64,000 nucleotides of DNA from JBPESP01 sp051710585 (GCA_051710585.1 JBPESP010000004.1:1-64000); one strand, 5' to 3'; shown: positions 1 through 9,589, counted from the stretch's first letter. Notes: generated by a model not told the origin, from the letters alone. Translations and numbers: made by a program.

Positions 1-290
1 TACTAACCATAGTACAGTTGGCGTAAGAAATACCGCTTAATAATAACTTAGAAATTCTCCTGAATAGGAGGCGCTTCTTCAAAAATTTAAAAACGAATGG
101 ATACCGGTATAAGGGGCTAACATAAGGTTCAGGGAAGCAGCTCATGAAATTATAGACTATATCGTGAAATATGACAGTGCGCTTAGGATGGATGAATATA
201 ATGGTGGTTGCCATAAAAGAAATCAGAAAATAGATATTGCAAAACTCTAACCCAGTGGCTAATTTTGGTTGAATACTAGATATATCGCTG
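1..290 (+). mobile_element. IS3-family transposase (orfB) C-terminal remnant, truncated by window edge
   Basis: Three-frame reading gives the C-terminal end of an IS3-type DDE transposase in pieces. A frame near 75-110 reads like the FFRSLKTEW segment that follows the catalytic Glu. A frame at about 133-240 contains REAAHEIIDYIV and then DEYNGG, which corresponds to the HEYNGGLPPN region. A shifted frame ends with NSNPVANFG and a stop near 290. Frameshifts and internal stops show that it is dead. The last part is nearly identical in DNA to a second remnant near 53,170-53,205, so both derive from the same element, in the same orientation. The 5' part lies outside the window. Family identity is recognised from the residues; the exact IS name is not known. 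Confidence 0.75.
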
Positions 291-639
291 AGGTGTAAAA
301 TTTATTCATTTCGATGACTTTATCAGGGGTGAATTTAAATACACCATTAAGCTAGCGTCTTAGGCAAACTACATGCTGCACTTGACGCGTATATTATTAA
401 TTTTATTTACAGTGTGTAAACAAACATTCAAGCTGAACTTCTGATCTCGAAAGAAAGTAACCCCTCTTTCAGACTGAGATGAAACAAATCGCAGCAAGTA
501 ATACGGTTGCTGTTCCATTTATGGAAACATTCATGGCCGATGAGGCGTTCAATGTTTAAATAATCAATATCAGTCGCCTTTTTCGCCAAGGATGGCAGGT
601 ATTTTGCATTGAAAACATTAAGTTACTCATTCTCTAGGA
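291..639. other. Decayed DNA without a recognised gene
   Basis: No frame of useful length and no recognisable family was seen here. The position, between an IS remnant and the pepN remnant, means it could hold further unrecognisable parts of the pepN 3' half. Confidence 0.5.
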
Positions 640-1115
640 AAAAATTTATAGGGCAGAGCCCCTATTGAAAAAAAATCAAGCATCACTACCATACAGATAT
701 CCAGGTCTTACTTTAGAAAGATCAAAATGAATTTCGTCTCAATGCATGGCTTCCTTAAGAAAGCTATCAATCAGTCATTGTAATTCTAGATTGTCGCGAT
801 CAATAAAATAGCTCCAAATATAACCTTCTGCTGCAGAAGGTGGTAAAGTTGTTGCGTCCAGCACATCAAAATTGCAGATAACCATCGTAAAATATAACAG
901 GGTTTCGGAAAGGAAATTTCTCAGACGAGCCAATAATGGCTATCGCCGATAGGTAGAAAAAAAGACGCGGCGAGATGGCCCTGATGTGTAATAGTGCTCG
1001 TTGCCGTGATATTAGTATTCTTAGTCTTAAGATCAAAATACAGATAAATATCGGTAATGGTATAGTTTTGCGCAAGATAATCATGGTGGTATTTAATTTA
1101 CAGCTGTTGCGTCAC
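640..1115 (-). pseudogene. pepN: pepN remnant (aminopeptidase N, 5' part with internal deletion)
   Basis: Reading leftwards from a GTG at 1115, the start resembles the PepN N-terminus: TQQ, a stop, then KYHHDY and YTITDIYLYFDL, matching the E. coli start up to YQITDIDLTFDL. After about 60 codons the similarity jumps to the middle of the protein, where FIDRDNLE and DEIHFDL (about 700-800) match the segment before the zinc-binding domain. Roughly 170 codons are therefore deleted and several stops are present. PepN is the main broad-specificity aminopeptidase of enterics. It lies divergent from pncB, as in E. coli, which supports the call. No function is expected. Confidence 0.75.
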
Positions 1116-1434
1116 AGTTAAGCTTTTGGTATCAGTGTCTGTTTCTTCTGTTAAGTCTTTTCCTATTTTTTAGCAGGCAGGTTATTATTGTAGAGGTTGG
1201 CAAGCGCGCTAAAATGCGACGTTCGCTGAAAATTAGCTTGAGTTAGCGGAAGAAAGGCACTTTGCTGAGCGAAGGAAACCGGAAACCCGCGGGACAATAT
1301 GTTTTGTCCTCAATGTTATAACGCCAACTATGCTTTGATATGACTATACTTAAATAGGATAATCGCGGCTTTTCATGGCCGTTAGATTTTATCCGACTGA
1401 GAATACCTGTCGTAAGAAGACGCTTAAAAACACC

Positions 1435-2742
1435 ATGAATGTTGCCACTGATCCGATTTTAACGTCGATACTCGATACTGATGCCTACAAATTTTATATG
1501 CAACAGGCTGTATTCCGCCGTTACCACGATGTCATGGTGAGCGCGGAATTTTGCTGCCGGGGAGACGAGCTGCTTGGCGAATACGTCGCCGATATCAGTG
1601 CGCAGGTTGATATGATGGGTAGCTTACAATTAAATAATGATGAGTTTACTTACCTAAATTGTCTACCATTTTTCCAAAGTGACTACCTTAATTGGCTGCA
1701 AGAGTTCCGCTTTGACCCAAGTCAGGTCCGGATACGCAATCATCATGGAAAACTTGATATCCGAATTACTGGTCCATGGCGCTCCGTTATTTTATGGGAA
1801 GTGCCGTTACTTGCGGTTATCAGTGAAGTCATACACTACCGTCGTTCCCCACAAATAACGCCAGCAAACGCGGTAGAGAGACTACAGCAGAAGTTGCTCC
1901 ATTTCAGGCGTATCAGCGAAGATCTGGATACTTCCCATTTTCGCCTGATGGATTTCGGTACCCGCAGGCGTTTCTCGCATCAAGTGCAGTTTGCAGTTGT
2001 CGCCGAATTAAAACGGGCATTTCCTTATCTTATCGGTACCAGTAATTACCAGTTGGCACGGGAACTGGGGTTGCCGCCGATCGGTACTCAGGCACATGAA
2101 TGGTTTCAGGCTCATCAGCAGATTAGTCCGGTTCTGGCGAATAGCCAGCGTGCCGCTCTTCAAGCCTGGCTGGACGAATACCCTGACAGATTAGGGATCG
2201 CGTTGACTGATTGTATTACCATGGATGCGTTTTTGCGCGATTTTGAACCGTCGTTCGCTCATGCTTATCAGGGCTTACGCCACGATTCGGGCGATCCGGT
2301 GGAATGGGGAGAGAAGGCGATTACCCATTATCAGCAGTTAGGTATTAATCCCCTCACTAAAACGCTAGTGTTTTCTGACAGCCTCGATTTTGAGAAGGCC
2401 ATCATGCTTTATCGTCATTTTTGGCAACGCATTAATCTGTTGTTTGGCATCGGCACGCAGTTAACGTGTGATATCCCCGAAACTAAACCGCTTAACATTG
2501 TTATAAAATTGGTGGAGTGCAATGGTAAACCAGTAGCGAAGCTGTCGGACAGCCCCGGCAAAACAATCTGTCATGATAAAGCTTTTGTCCGCGCTTTACG
2601 TAAAGCATTTGATGTGCCACGGGTGGTAAAAAGGCTAGTTGAATCTGCGCCAGGGTGCGAATGCGCCGGATCCTTTTTCCTGATTTATTATGACCTTCCA
2701 GTAGAGGCCATAATAAACGCCGCCGCCATTTTCTTCGCGTAA
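1435..2742 (+). CDS. pncB: Nicotinate phosphoribosyltransferase, 3' frameshift
   Basis: PncB joins nicotinate to PRPP to give nicotinate mononucleotide in NAD salvage. The protein aligns with E. coli PncB from the start (ILDTDAYKFYMQQAVF) to near the end (SPGKTICHDKAFVRALRKAF). The phosphorylated catalytic His is kept in GTQAHEWF (about residue 221). I take ATG 1435 as the start because it matches the family N-terminus; an in-frame ATG at 1375 adds 20 residues without family similarity. The read frame runs to 2742 and gives 435 residues against about 400 usual. Adding one A to the five-A run at 2628-2632 would instead give VVKKAS and a stop at 2642, the family C-terminus, at 402 residues. The reaction core is intact, so it is probably functional. 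It is followed by asnS, as in E. coli. Confidence 0.9.
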   Translation: MNVATDPILTSILDTDAYKFYMQQAVFRRYHDVMVSAEFCCRGDELLGEYVADISAQVDMMGSLQLNNDEFTYLNCLPFFQSDYLNWLQEFRFDPSQVRIRNHHGKLDIRITGPWRSVILWEVPLLAVISEVIHYRRSPQITPANAVERLQQKLLHFRRISEDLDTSHFRLMDFGTRRRFSHQVQFAVVAELKRAFPYLIGTSNYQLARELGLPPIGTQAHEWFQAHQQISPVLANSQRAALQAWLDEYPDRLGIALTDCITMDAFLRDFEPSFAHAYQGLRHDSGDPVEWGEKAITHYQQLGINPLTKTLVFSDSLDFEKAIMLYRHFWQRINLLFGIGTQLTCDIPETKPLNIVIKLVECNGKPVAKLSDSPGKTICHDKAFVRALRKAFDVPRVVKRLVESAPGCECAGSFFLIYYDLPVEAIINAAAIFFA

Positions 2743-2872
2743 TAAGCGCTTAAAGCAATATTGCTGCCATAAATATGCAATTTCCTTTTTTGTTTTATTA
2801 TCACAAAATAGCATTTTATGGGTTATTAACAGACTAAAATATTTTCTATTAACTGAGTTAAGAGAGCATTTT

Positions 2873-4273
2873 ATGAGCTTAGTATCTGTAGTCGATGTAC
2901 TGCAAGGGCGCATGCCGTCTAACAGTGAGATTACTGTGCAGGGTTGGGTGCGCACCCGCCGGGATTCTAAAACTGGAATCTCTTTTCTTTCCGTCTATGA
3001 CGGTTCCTGTTTTTATCCCCTACAAGTTGTCATTAAAAACACTCTATCGAATTATCAGAATGACATTGTACGTCTGACCACGGGTTGCTCAGTGTCAGTG
3101 ACCGGCCTAGTGGTTGAATCTCTGGGCGATGGCCAGCGTTACGAAATTCAGGCTAAAGTAATTAAAGTGCTCGGTTGGGTGGATGATCCAGACACCTACC
3201 CCATAACAGCTAAGTACCATAGCATGGAATATCTACGCGAAGTCGCTCATCTGCGGCCACGCACAAATCTTATAGGCGCAGTGGCCCGAGTGCGCCATAC
3301 CCTGGCGCAGGCTATTCACCGTTTTATGGATGAGCAGGGCTTTTTCTGGGTTTCGACGCCGTTAATTACTGCTTCCGATACGGAAGGTACCGGTAAAATG
3401 TTCCGCGTATCTACCCTTGATCTAGAAAATCTGCCGCGTACCTCTGATGGTAAAGTGAATTATGATAAAGATTTCTTTGGCAAAGAGGCCTTCCTAACGG
3501 TTTCAGGGCAGTTAAACGGTGAAAGTTACGCCTGTGCTTTATCGAAAATATATACTTTTGGCCCGACGTTTCGGGCAGAAAATTCCAACACTAGTCGTCA
3601 TCTTGCTGAATTCTGGATGGTTGAACCGGAGGTTGCATTCGCTACCTTGGATGATATCGCTGGTTTAGCAGTAGCTATGCTTAAATATGTGTTTCAGGTG
3701 GTATTAACCGAGCGGGCTGACGATATGCATTTTTTCGCTGAGCGAATCGATAAAGAGGTGATAAATCGTCTGAAACAATTTATCAGTGTAGATTTTGCTC
3801 AAGTCGACTACACTGAGGCGATAAAGATCTTGCAAAATTCCGGTCACATTTTTAAAAATCCAGTTTCCTGGGGCGTTGATTTATCTTCAGAACATGAGCG
3901 TTATTTAGCGGAAAAATATTTTAAAGCACCGGTGATAGTAAAAAATTATCCCAAGGATATTAAAGCGTTTTACATGCGAATGAACGACGACGGCAAAACC
4001 GTTGCAGCCATGGATATTCTAGCACCTGGGGTAGGTGAAATCATTGGCGGATCACAGCGTGAGGAGCGTCTGGATAGACTGGAGCAGCGTATGTTTGAAA
4101 TGAGACTCAATAAAGATGATTACTGGTGGTATCAGGATTTACGTCGCTATGGAACCGTTCCACACTCAGGTTTTGGATTAGGTTGTGAGAGAGTAATAGT
4201 GTATCTCACGGGAATGCAAAATATTCGTGATGTAATACCATTTCCACGAAGTCCACGCAATGTTAGTTTCTAA
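2873..4273 (+). CDS. asnS: Asparagine--tRNA ligase
   Basis: Class II aminoacyl-tRNA synthetase that charges tRNA-Asn. At 466 residues it equals the E. coli length. The N-terminal OB-fold anticodon-binding domain (about 1-110) starts with MSLVSVVDVLQG and contains VQGWVRTRRDSK. The catalytic domain shows motif 2 (FGPTFRAENSNTSRHLAEFW) and motif 3 near the end (GFGLGCERVIVYLTG). The start is preceded by a purine-rich AAGAGAG site at good spacing. The gap from pncB is about 130 bases, so it may have its own promoter. Every class II motif is intact and the call is secure. The next gene expected from E. coli order (ompF) is not seen. Confidence 0.97.
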   Translation: MSLVSVVDVLQGRMPSNSEITVQGWVRTRRDSKTGISFLSVYDGSCFYPLQVVIKNTLSNYQNDIVRLTTGCSVSVTGLVVESLGDGQRYEIQAKVIKVLGWVDDPDTYPITAKYHSMEYLREVAHLRPRTNLIGAVARVRHTLAQAIHRFMDEQGFFWVSTPLITASDTEGTGKMFRVSTLDLENLPRTSDGKVNYDKDFFGKEAFLTVSGQLNGESYACALSKIYTFGPTFRAENSNTSRHLAEFWMVEPEVAFATLDDIAGLAVAMLKYVFQVVLTERADDMHFFAERIDKEVINRLKQFISVDFAQVDYTEAIKILQNSGHIFKNPVSWGVDLSSEHERYLAEKYFKAPVIVKNYPKDIKAFYMRMNDDGKTVAAMDILAPGVGEIIGGSQREERLDRLEQRMFEMRLNKDDYWWYQDLRRYGTVPHSGFGLGCERVIVYLTGMQNIRDVIPFPRSPRNVSF

Positions 4274-5009
4274 CATACTAAATTTAATATGTATACTTAT
4301 TACGCTAAGGCCAGCAAGCTAGCCTTTCTCAATTTTAAAGTTAAAGATATAAGAAAGTTTTTAAACAGTATATATTGCTTATAATGAAAAGGTTATTACG
4401 ATATTTGTATTATTTTGGGAGAGATTAATAACTCTGTAAATAGAACACTACGTACACGCAGGAATACACAAAAATCTCAATGGCGTTTCAATAGGTTGTA
4501 CTTTCTTCTTGATCTCAGGTATGTTAATTCGTTCCGGAGGGGGTTATGGGAGAAACTTTCTAGCGTTTTCTTCTATCGCTCATCATATAGTTCTTTACCC
4601 ATTTCGTAATCGTAGAAATGGCCGACGACGTCCATGAATTTTCCTGTTTCTATAAGTGGTGTAGAATTGGGTGTATTCGTGTTTGAATTCAGAATCAAAA
4701 TTCTTCTTTCATTGGTACGCACCTGTAGTGTTGTTCTTAGGTAAATATATTACCTCTCTATTTAGATGGCTAAATCCAGAACGCTACTACTACAATTATT
4801 CTTAATACATTATCGGTAGTCTAACCCATTTAATAGAAACCCGTCATAAGCAAAAGTGAGTTGATTGTTCCTAAATTTCGCTTGATTTCCTTATTATCCA
4901 AAATAGATTCTGTTTAGAATTTAAAAGGGTCTAGAACTAACTATGATCTTTCTATTGTTATAGAGTGGTGATATAAGAATGCAGTACATGCTGGTATCTT
5001 CCGCTGCTA
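4274..5009. other. Decayed intergenic DNA between asnS and mltC
   Basis: About 740 bases separate the convergent genes asnS and mltC. I recognised no gene. In E. coli ompF follows asnS, and mltC lies in a different chromosomal region, so this stretch probably contains a rearrangement junction. A 64-codon frame at 4415-4609 resembles no family and has no proper ribosome site. Confidence 0.5.
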
Positions 5010-6092
5010 TCAGCGCTGGTAGTTTTTTTGTAGATTATTCACTTTATATAAGTAACGGCGCGATTCCGCCGACGGATGCTGGGTAGATAGCGTTTGATAA
5101 ACTTGATCCGGAGGCATGCTGTTAATTATCTGGAAAGCTTGATTTTGATCGCATGCAAAGACCCGCAGTACGCCTCCAGCACCGCCGTTATAGGCAGTTA
5201 TTACCGCATAACGCCGCGATATTGGATTGACGATGCCACCTAGATAGTTATTTTGCAGCATCGCTAGATAGGCAGTACCAATATCGATATTATTTTCCGG
5301 GTTAAACAGGTATCTACGACTCGGTTTACCCCATTTACCTTTCATTTTAAACACGTCACGTCCCGCGCTGTGCTGCATCACCTGCATAAGACCTAATGCA
5401 TTAGCGTTGCTCACTGCATAGGGGTTAAAGCTGGATTCTGTCTGCATAATCGCTAGGATCAGCGATTGATCGATACCATACTGCTGCGAGGCTTTGCGCA
5501 CCATGCGTAAGTATTTATGGGCACGTTTATTCACATGGTTCGGAGCCAGCTGAATAGTAATGAACCAGATTTTCCGCAGATCAGTAGTACGAGTTTGTAA
5601 ATGGGTTTTCAGTAGATAATCGGCAAAACAAGCGGCGCGCCACTCCCAGCGGATCGGCACGCCGTTATTATCCAGTACTTGACCATAGAGGAAAGGTTCT
5701 TTGCTAAGAGCAATATTATCATCTGCATCTGAGTAAAAATTGATCGTGCCGGGATCATGACTCATCAATAGCGTACTAATGATAGCTTGGCGTAAATGTG
5801 CGCTGGGGTTTTTGTCGGCGATGCTTTCAATAGAAATACTACCGGCATCAAAATTGATATGCCTACGAGTTTCATATTGATCAGTGTATTTTATATAGTC
5901 TTTCGGCCCGGCAATTAAAACCTCATTCAATCCCCAAAGATTTTCAACATTATTAGCAAACTGCCCCATTAAAATATCGAAACTGTTAATGTCTTTTATG
6001 TAGGCTTCATTTTTGGTATTTTTTTTGCTACTGACACTGACACAAGAGATTAATAACGGAACAATGATCACTAAAAGTAATGTTTTCTTCAT
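5010..6092 (-). CDS. mltC: Membrane-bound lytic murein transglycosylase C (lipoprotein)
   Basis: MltC cleaves the glycan strands of peptidoglycan with 1,6-anhydromuramic acid formation and is anchored to the outer membrane. The 360 residues match E. coli MltC throughout. A lipoprotein signal peptide ends in the lipobox LLISC, with the lipidated Cys at residue 17. The N-terminal DUF3393-type domain (about 30-180) is followed by the SLT lysozyme-like domain with the catalytic Glu at about 219 in AIMQTESSFNP, then ALGLMQV and ITAYNGGAG. It is the last gene of the conserved mutY-yggX-mltC group on the minus strand. Nothing appears to be missing, although many murein hydrolases are lost in small symbionts. 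Confidence 0.96.
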   Translation of the reverse strand: MKKTLLLVIIVPLLISCVSVSSKKNTKNEAYIKDINSFDILMGQFANNVENLWGLNEVLIAGPKDYIKYTDQYETRRHINFDAGSISIESIADKNPSAHLRQAIISTLLMSHDPGTINFYSDADDNIALSKEPFLYGQVLDNNGVPIRWEWRAACFADYLLKTHLQTRTTDLRKIWFITIQLAPNHVNKRAHKYLRMVRKASQQYGIDQSLILAIMQTESSFNPYAVSNANALGLMQVMQHSAGRDVFKMKGKWGKPSRRYLFNPENNIDIGTAYLAMLQNNYLGGIVNPISRRYAVITAYNGGAGGVLRVFACDQNQAFQIINSMPPDQVYQTLSTQHPSAESRRYLYKVNNLQKNYQR

Positions 6093-6148
6093 GTTATGGG
6101 CCTGTCAGAACTGGAAATTTTTAAGACGTTAAGAGCTCTGAAAGGAGA

Positions 6149-6425
6149 TTATTCTCTCGGTAGCGACCCATACCCATGGATACACAAATCCTGACCTTCA
6201 AAAAAGGAAATCAATCATTTCCTGCTTCAGAAGCTTACGATCGGCGATATTTATCATACTGAGTTTTTTTTCATTTATAAGTATCGTTTGCCTGATCTGC
6301 CATTGCGCCCAGGCTTCTTTAGAAATGTTATCATAAATACGTTTACCCAGTTTCCCCGGATAAGACTGGAAATCCTGTCCTTCAGCTTTACGTTTTAAAA
6401 ACGTACAGTAAATAATTCTGCTCAT
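6149..6425 (-). pseudogene. yggX: yggX, Fe(II)-trafficking protein, frameshifted near the 3' end
   Basis: YggX is a small cytosolic protein that protects Fe-S clusters and is tied to iron supply. From the ATG at 6425 the frame gives MSRIIYCTFLKRKAEGQDFQ, as in E. coli ([20 protein letters not shown]), and reaches DFLF before a stop at 6198-6200. If the six-A run at 6200-6205 (T on the coding strand) had five bases, the frame would continue EGQDLCIHGY to a TAA at 6149 and give 91 residues, the E. coli length. The truncated product has about 75 residues. The second of two tandem ATGs matches the family start; AGGAG lies just upstream. It sits between mutY and mltC. I list it as a pseudogene because of the shift, but most of the fold-bearing part survives and it may still work. 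Confidence 0.8.
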
Positions 6426-6469
6426 CATTTTTTATTCTCCTTTTTGGTAATCACTGACAACAAAGCAAC

Positions 6470-7519
6470 TTATCGAGGATAACATAGTTGGCTTAGTAAA
6501 CGCTTAACTGGTGATGCCACTCCGACTACAGGCGGTTTGGCTAAGTTATACCAGAGTCCGCTGCTTTTATCCATGCAGGGTTTCTTTGTGCCAACCTTCT
6601 GCCACATCGGCAGAATATCCAAATGGAAATGACTAAAAGTATGGCGAAACGCCGGCATTTTTTTACAGTGGCCGGCCGGCAAGCCGCGCTGAGTTAGCCA
6701 GACTGACAGTGCCTTCAGATCGGCAAATTCCGGAAAACAAAAAAGCCCACCCCAAAGACCTACCGCTGGACGTTGCTCAAGCCATACCTGCTTAGCATCC
6801 TGCAGCAGCAAAAAAAAGGTGGTTTTTTTCGGCAATATCTGCTTTGATTTTTTGCTCGGATAGTTAGCCCAGCTATGAGTAGCATAGCCCTGACAGCCAC
6901 GCTGCAACGGGCAAAGCTTACATTTTGGCTGCGAGTAAGTGCACACCATTGCGCCAAGATCCATCATGGCTTGATTGAATTGTGCTACCCGCCACGTCGG
7001 CGTAACGTGTTCGCTGTACCACCACAGACGCTCATCCACCTCTTTTTTTCCGGCTAAGCCGGCAATAGCATAATAGCGAGCGAGAACACGTTTAATGTTA
7101 ACGTCAAGAATAGGATAGCGCCTGTCTAACGCTAGCGATAATATGGCGCTAGCAGTGGAGCGCCCAATTCCTGGTAGGGAACAGATGTCATTAAAGTCTT
7201 CTGGAAATTCGCTATTATACCGCTCTCTAATAATCTGCGCTGCTTTATGCAGATTGCGGGCGCGAGCATAATAGCCAAGGCCGGTCCATAAATGCAATAC
7301 TTCATCGAGCGGCGCTATCGCAAGTTGGCTAACAGTGGGAAATTTAGCTATGAAGCGTTGGAAATAGGGGATAACAGTCATCACCTGTGTTTGTTGCAGC
7401 ATAACTTCCGATAACCAAACTTTGTACAGTGTTTTTTCCAATTGCCAGGGCAGTGTTTTGCGGCCAAATCTTTTATACCAATCCAGCACGAGTTGCGTGA
7501 ACAGTGGCGCTTGCGTCAT
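6470..7519 (-). CDS. mutY: Adenine DNA glycosylase
   Basis: MutY removes adenine mispaired with 8-oxoguanine. The 349 residues match E. coli MutY (350). Visible parts are the catalytic Glu38 in WLSEVMLQQTQV, the helix-hairpin-helix SLPGIGRSTASAIL, the catalytic Asp139 in PILDVNIKRVLAR, and the [4Fe-4S] ligands Cys193, Cys200, Cys203 and Cys209 with the typical C-x6-C-x2-C-x5-C spacing. The C-terminal MutT-like domain for 8-oxoG recognition follows (about 225-349). It heads the mutY-yggX-mltC group. The partner gene mutT is dead elsewhere in this window, so only part of the GO repair system is seen to survive here. Confidence 0.97.
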   Translation of the reverse strand: MTQAPLFTQLVLDWYKRFGRKTLPWQLEKTLYKVWLSEVMLQQTQVMTVIPYFQRFIAKFPTVSQLAIAPLDEVLHLWTGLGYYARARNLHKAAQIIRERYNSEFPEDFNDICSLPGIGRSTASAILSLALDRRYPILDVNIKRVLARYYAIAGLAGKKEVDERLWWYSEHVTPTWRVAQFNQAMMDLGAMVCTYSQPKCKLCPLQRGCQGYATHSWANYPSKKSKQILPKKTTFFLLLQDAKQVWLEQRPAVGLWGGLFCFPEFADLKALSVWLTQRGLPAGHCKKMPAFRHTFSHFHLDILPMWQKVGTKKPCMDKSSGLWYNLAKPPVVGVASPVKRLLSQLCYPR

Positions 7520-7688
7520 TGTAAAATCATTACCTATGGGCGAAAATTTACATCATTACTCTAGTATGCGATTCCAGCATAGCGCGAAAAACCTGTAAAC
7601 AGAAACTTTCCTTTCTTGCATGCTCGATAAAGAGCGTCATATTTACATAATGCACATATACCAACCACTTTTAAGATTGCGAAAATTT

Positions 7689-8400
7689 ATGAGGAAAATA
7701 TCATTCCCTGAATTTAACGAACAGGGATACGTGCAGCGACGGATTCATAGTTTTGTCCGCTAACGACATGGCCGTCTGACAAAGAGGTAGTAACGCATAC
7801 TGGATAGACTTTGCTGGTAATAGCAATAACCTATCAGGCGTAACTATTTAACTTTACTCTGCTATTCGAGTGTGCTGCTGCGGTGACGCTGGAGATTAGT
7901 TTTGGTATGGGTAATTTTTGATAACCATGATGGTTGCGAATCCCCATCGGAATTTTATCGGAATTGAGGTGCACTTACCGAATATTTTGGATTGCCTTGC
8001 TAGGCGCAGGACAGCGGGACAAGAACTTGCGTGTTATGTATCACGATATGGTGGAAGTGCTAGAGCGGATGATTCCGAATGTTGTATCTTTAGCGTTGGT
8101 GCAGTTATTTTTCCTAACCCACTGGTATATAAAGCATGGCTACAATAAGCGTCGTATCATGTAGGCAACGTTTGTCAGGCTATTTAGATGGAAACTCATC
8201 GCAGACGGTATTTTCCATATAGCGACTGATTGGCAACCTTATACTAAATATATGTTGGTAGTGATGTCCAATGTCGTATTTTCCGTAATTTTTTATCCTC
8301 TATAGGCGACTATATACCACTCCTCAAGGCGTCCGTTAATCAAATTTGAACACTAAGGTAAATAATTAGGTCATGGCATTTTGGATTTAATGTTTACAAA
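7689..8400 (+). pseudogene. trmB: trmB remnant (tRNA guanine-46 N7 methyltransferase)
   Basis: The gene starts at ATG 7689 and reads SFPEFNEQGYVQRRIHSFVR before a TAA at 7761, matching the TrmB N-terminus. Later fragments in shifting frames are NLRVMYHDMVEVLERMIP, VQLFF with YNKRRIM (7990-8160), FHIATDWQPYTKYM (about 8205-8260) and DYIPLLKASV near 8310. Order and spacing fit the whole E. coli protein, so it decayed by stops and small indels and not by a large deletion. It is divergent from mutY, as in E. coli. The methyl-donor binding region is broken, so no function is expected. Confidence 0.85.
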
Positions 8401-8624
8401 ACAGGTTTAGCTATAAAAGAGAGAAACCCTCATTTCTTCATGCAGGTTATTATCAGAAAAGTATATTGTGTAAACCAATCTTCGGATTATTGCCTATAAT
8501 CATCTGTAGGGGCAGGTTACCAGTGCTCAGTTAAACCCTAAAACAATATTATCATTACGTCGCAGCGGTTATAGATAAGGTTTAAAACAGCACCTTTGAT
8601 TATTCTCTCGATAGGAGAAGTACA

Positions 8625-9225
8625 ATGTAACGGATACGCTGGCGCGTCCTGACACTAGGCAGTGCTAGTAGGTCTAGGCTTATCAAAACGATCTACGATG
8701 GAATTTGCTTCAGATTAACAAAAGGGCGCTTGTGCACATTTGATAAAAGCTTTCAGGTGCTGGATAGGATTATCTGGCAGTAGCCTATCGTGACAGTAAT
8801 ATGCATAATTGGCTGACCACATTGGACAGTTACTTTAAGTAGTAGATGAACGTATTATCAAGTAGTAGATAAACGTATTATCGAGCGCCATATCAACGGT
8901 ATTACTTTTGATCATTAGGCGGTAAGTCGGATAGAGAAGGACGGTCATCATATTATGAATGGAGCATCATAAGCGACCTGCTCCAGGACAGTCTTAACAA
9001 GCTGTGAGAAAAGTATAATCAGGAGCGGGATCATAAAACGGCAGTAACTCACCTAGAAGTCAGTGTGGCATCTTTATTTGCCTTGTAGAAGCGCTACAGG
9101 CTACAGCTACAGATAGAATGGAATAATCAAGAACAGGATTTCCAGCAGCTTGGAGCTGATGTGTGCTAAAGAGAGGATAACTATCCTTAAGCAGTAGCGC
9201 TGGGATTTAGTTAAGGCACTGCCCT
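8625..9225 (+). pseudogene. yggN: yggN remnant (DUF2884 periplasmic protein)
   Basis: An ATG at 8625 is followed immediately by a stop. Fragments downstream match E. coli YggN: KRIIERHINGITFDH near 8870-8920, then WNNQEQDFQQLGADVC near 9118-9168, which corresponds to WKKQEKDFQQFGKDVC close to the C-terminus. Several in-frame stops are present. A 23-bp tandem duplication (8837-8882) lies inside it. The position after trmB agrees with E. coli except that yggL between them is not seen. The function of the intact protein is unknown. Confidence 0.75.
8837..8882. repeat. Tandem duplication, 2 x 23 bp
   Basis: Two adjacent 23-base copies (8837-8859 and 8860-8882) start with AAGTAGTAGAT and differ at one base (G in the first, A in the second). 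They lie within the yggN pseudogene, so this is probably slipped-strand duplication in DNA free of selection. Confidence 0.85.
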
Positions 9226-9589
9226 GATAGGTACTGCTAAAGTTGATAAATTTAACCCTACCGCAGCACGCAACGCCTCAAATGCTGCCGAGAGATTTGG
9301 GGTTTCTGGGTTATAGTTAAGAGGATAGAAGATAAGCCTCGATACGATCGCCAGGTAGGTAATAGACACTATGATTATGGGCAATGCGCTTATCGCAGTT
9401 TACATCTACATGGAATCCACGACGCACCCCCCTGAAAAGACATCTGCTTTTCTTACGTTCTGAGCATAGCAGAGAGATGCTGCCTTGTTCAGGCAGTAGG
9501 AGGTCTTTGGAGACGACAAAGACGCCGGCCTATCTGGCGTGGCGGCACACTGTGCGCATTACTATCACGCGCCAAATAGTAATCAATAA
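9226..9589 (-). pseudogene. Decayed stretch, possible hemW trace
   Basis: In E. coli this interval, between yggN and yggT, holds ansB, yggM, hemW, rdgB and yggU. Here only 364 bases remain. On the minus strand a short stretch at about 9240-9310 reads LSAAFEALRAAVGLN, which resembles the LEEALGDLRQAIELN segment of HemW. The similarity is short and could be chance. No rdgB or yggU signature was found next to yggT. Most of the five genes have clearly been deleted. Confidence 0.3.

Noticed and set aside
2635..2955. 106-codon minus-strand frame across the pncB end and asnS start
   Set aside because: It overlaps two well-supported genes on the other strand, resembles no family and has no ribosome site.
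4415..4609. 64-codon plus-strand frame after asnS, tested as an ompF relic
   Set aside because: No porin-like residues or signal peptide; no similarity to the OmpF start.
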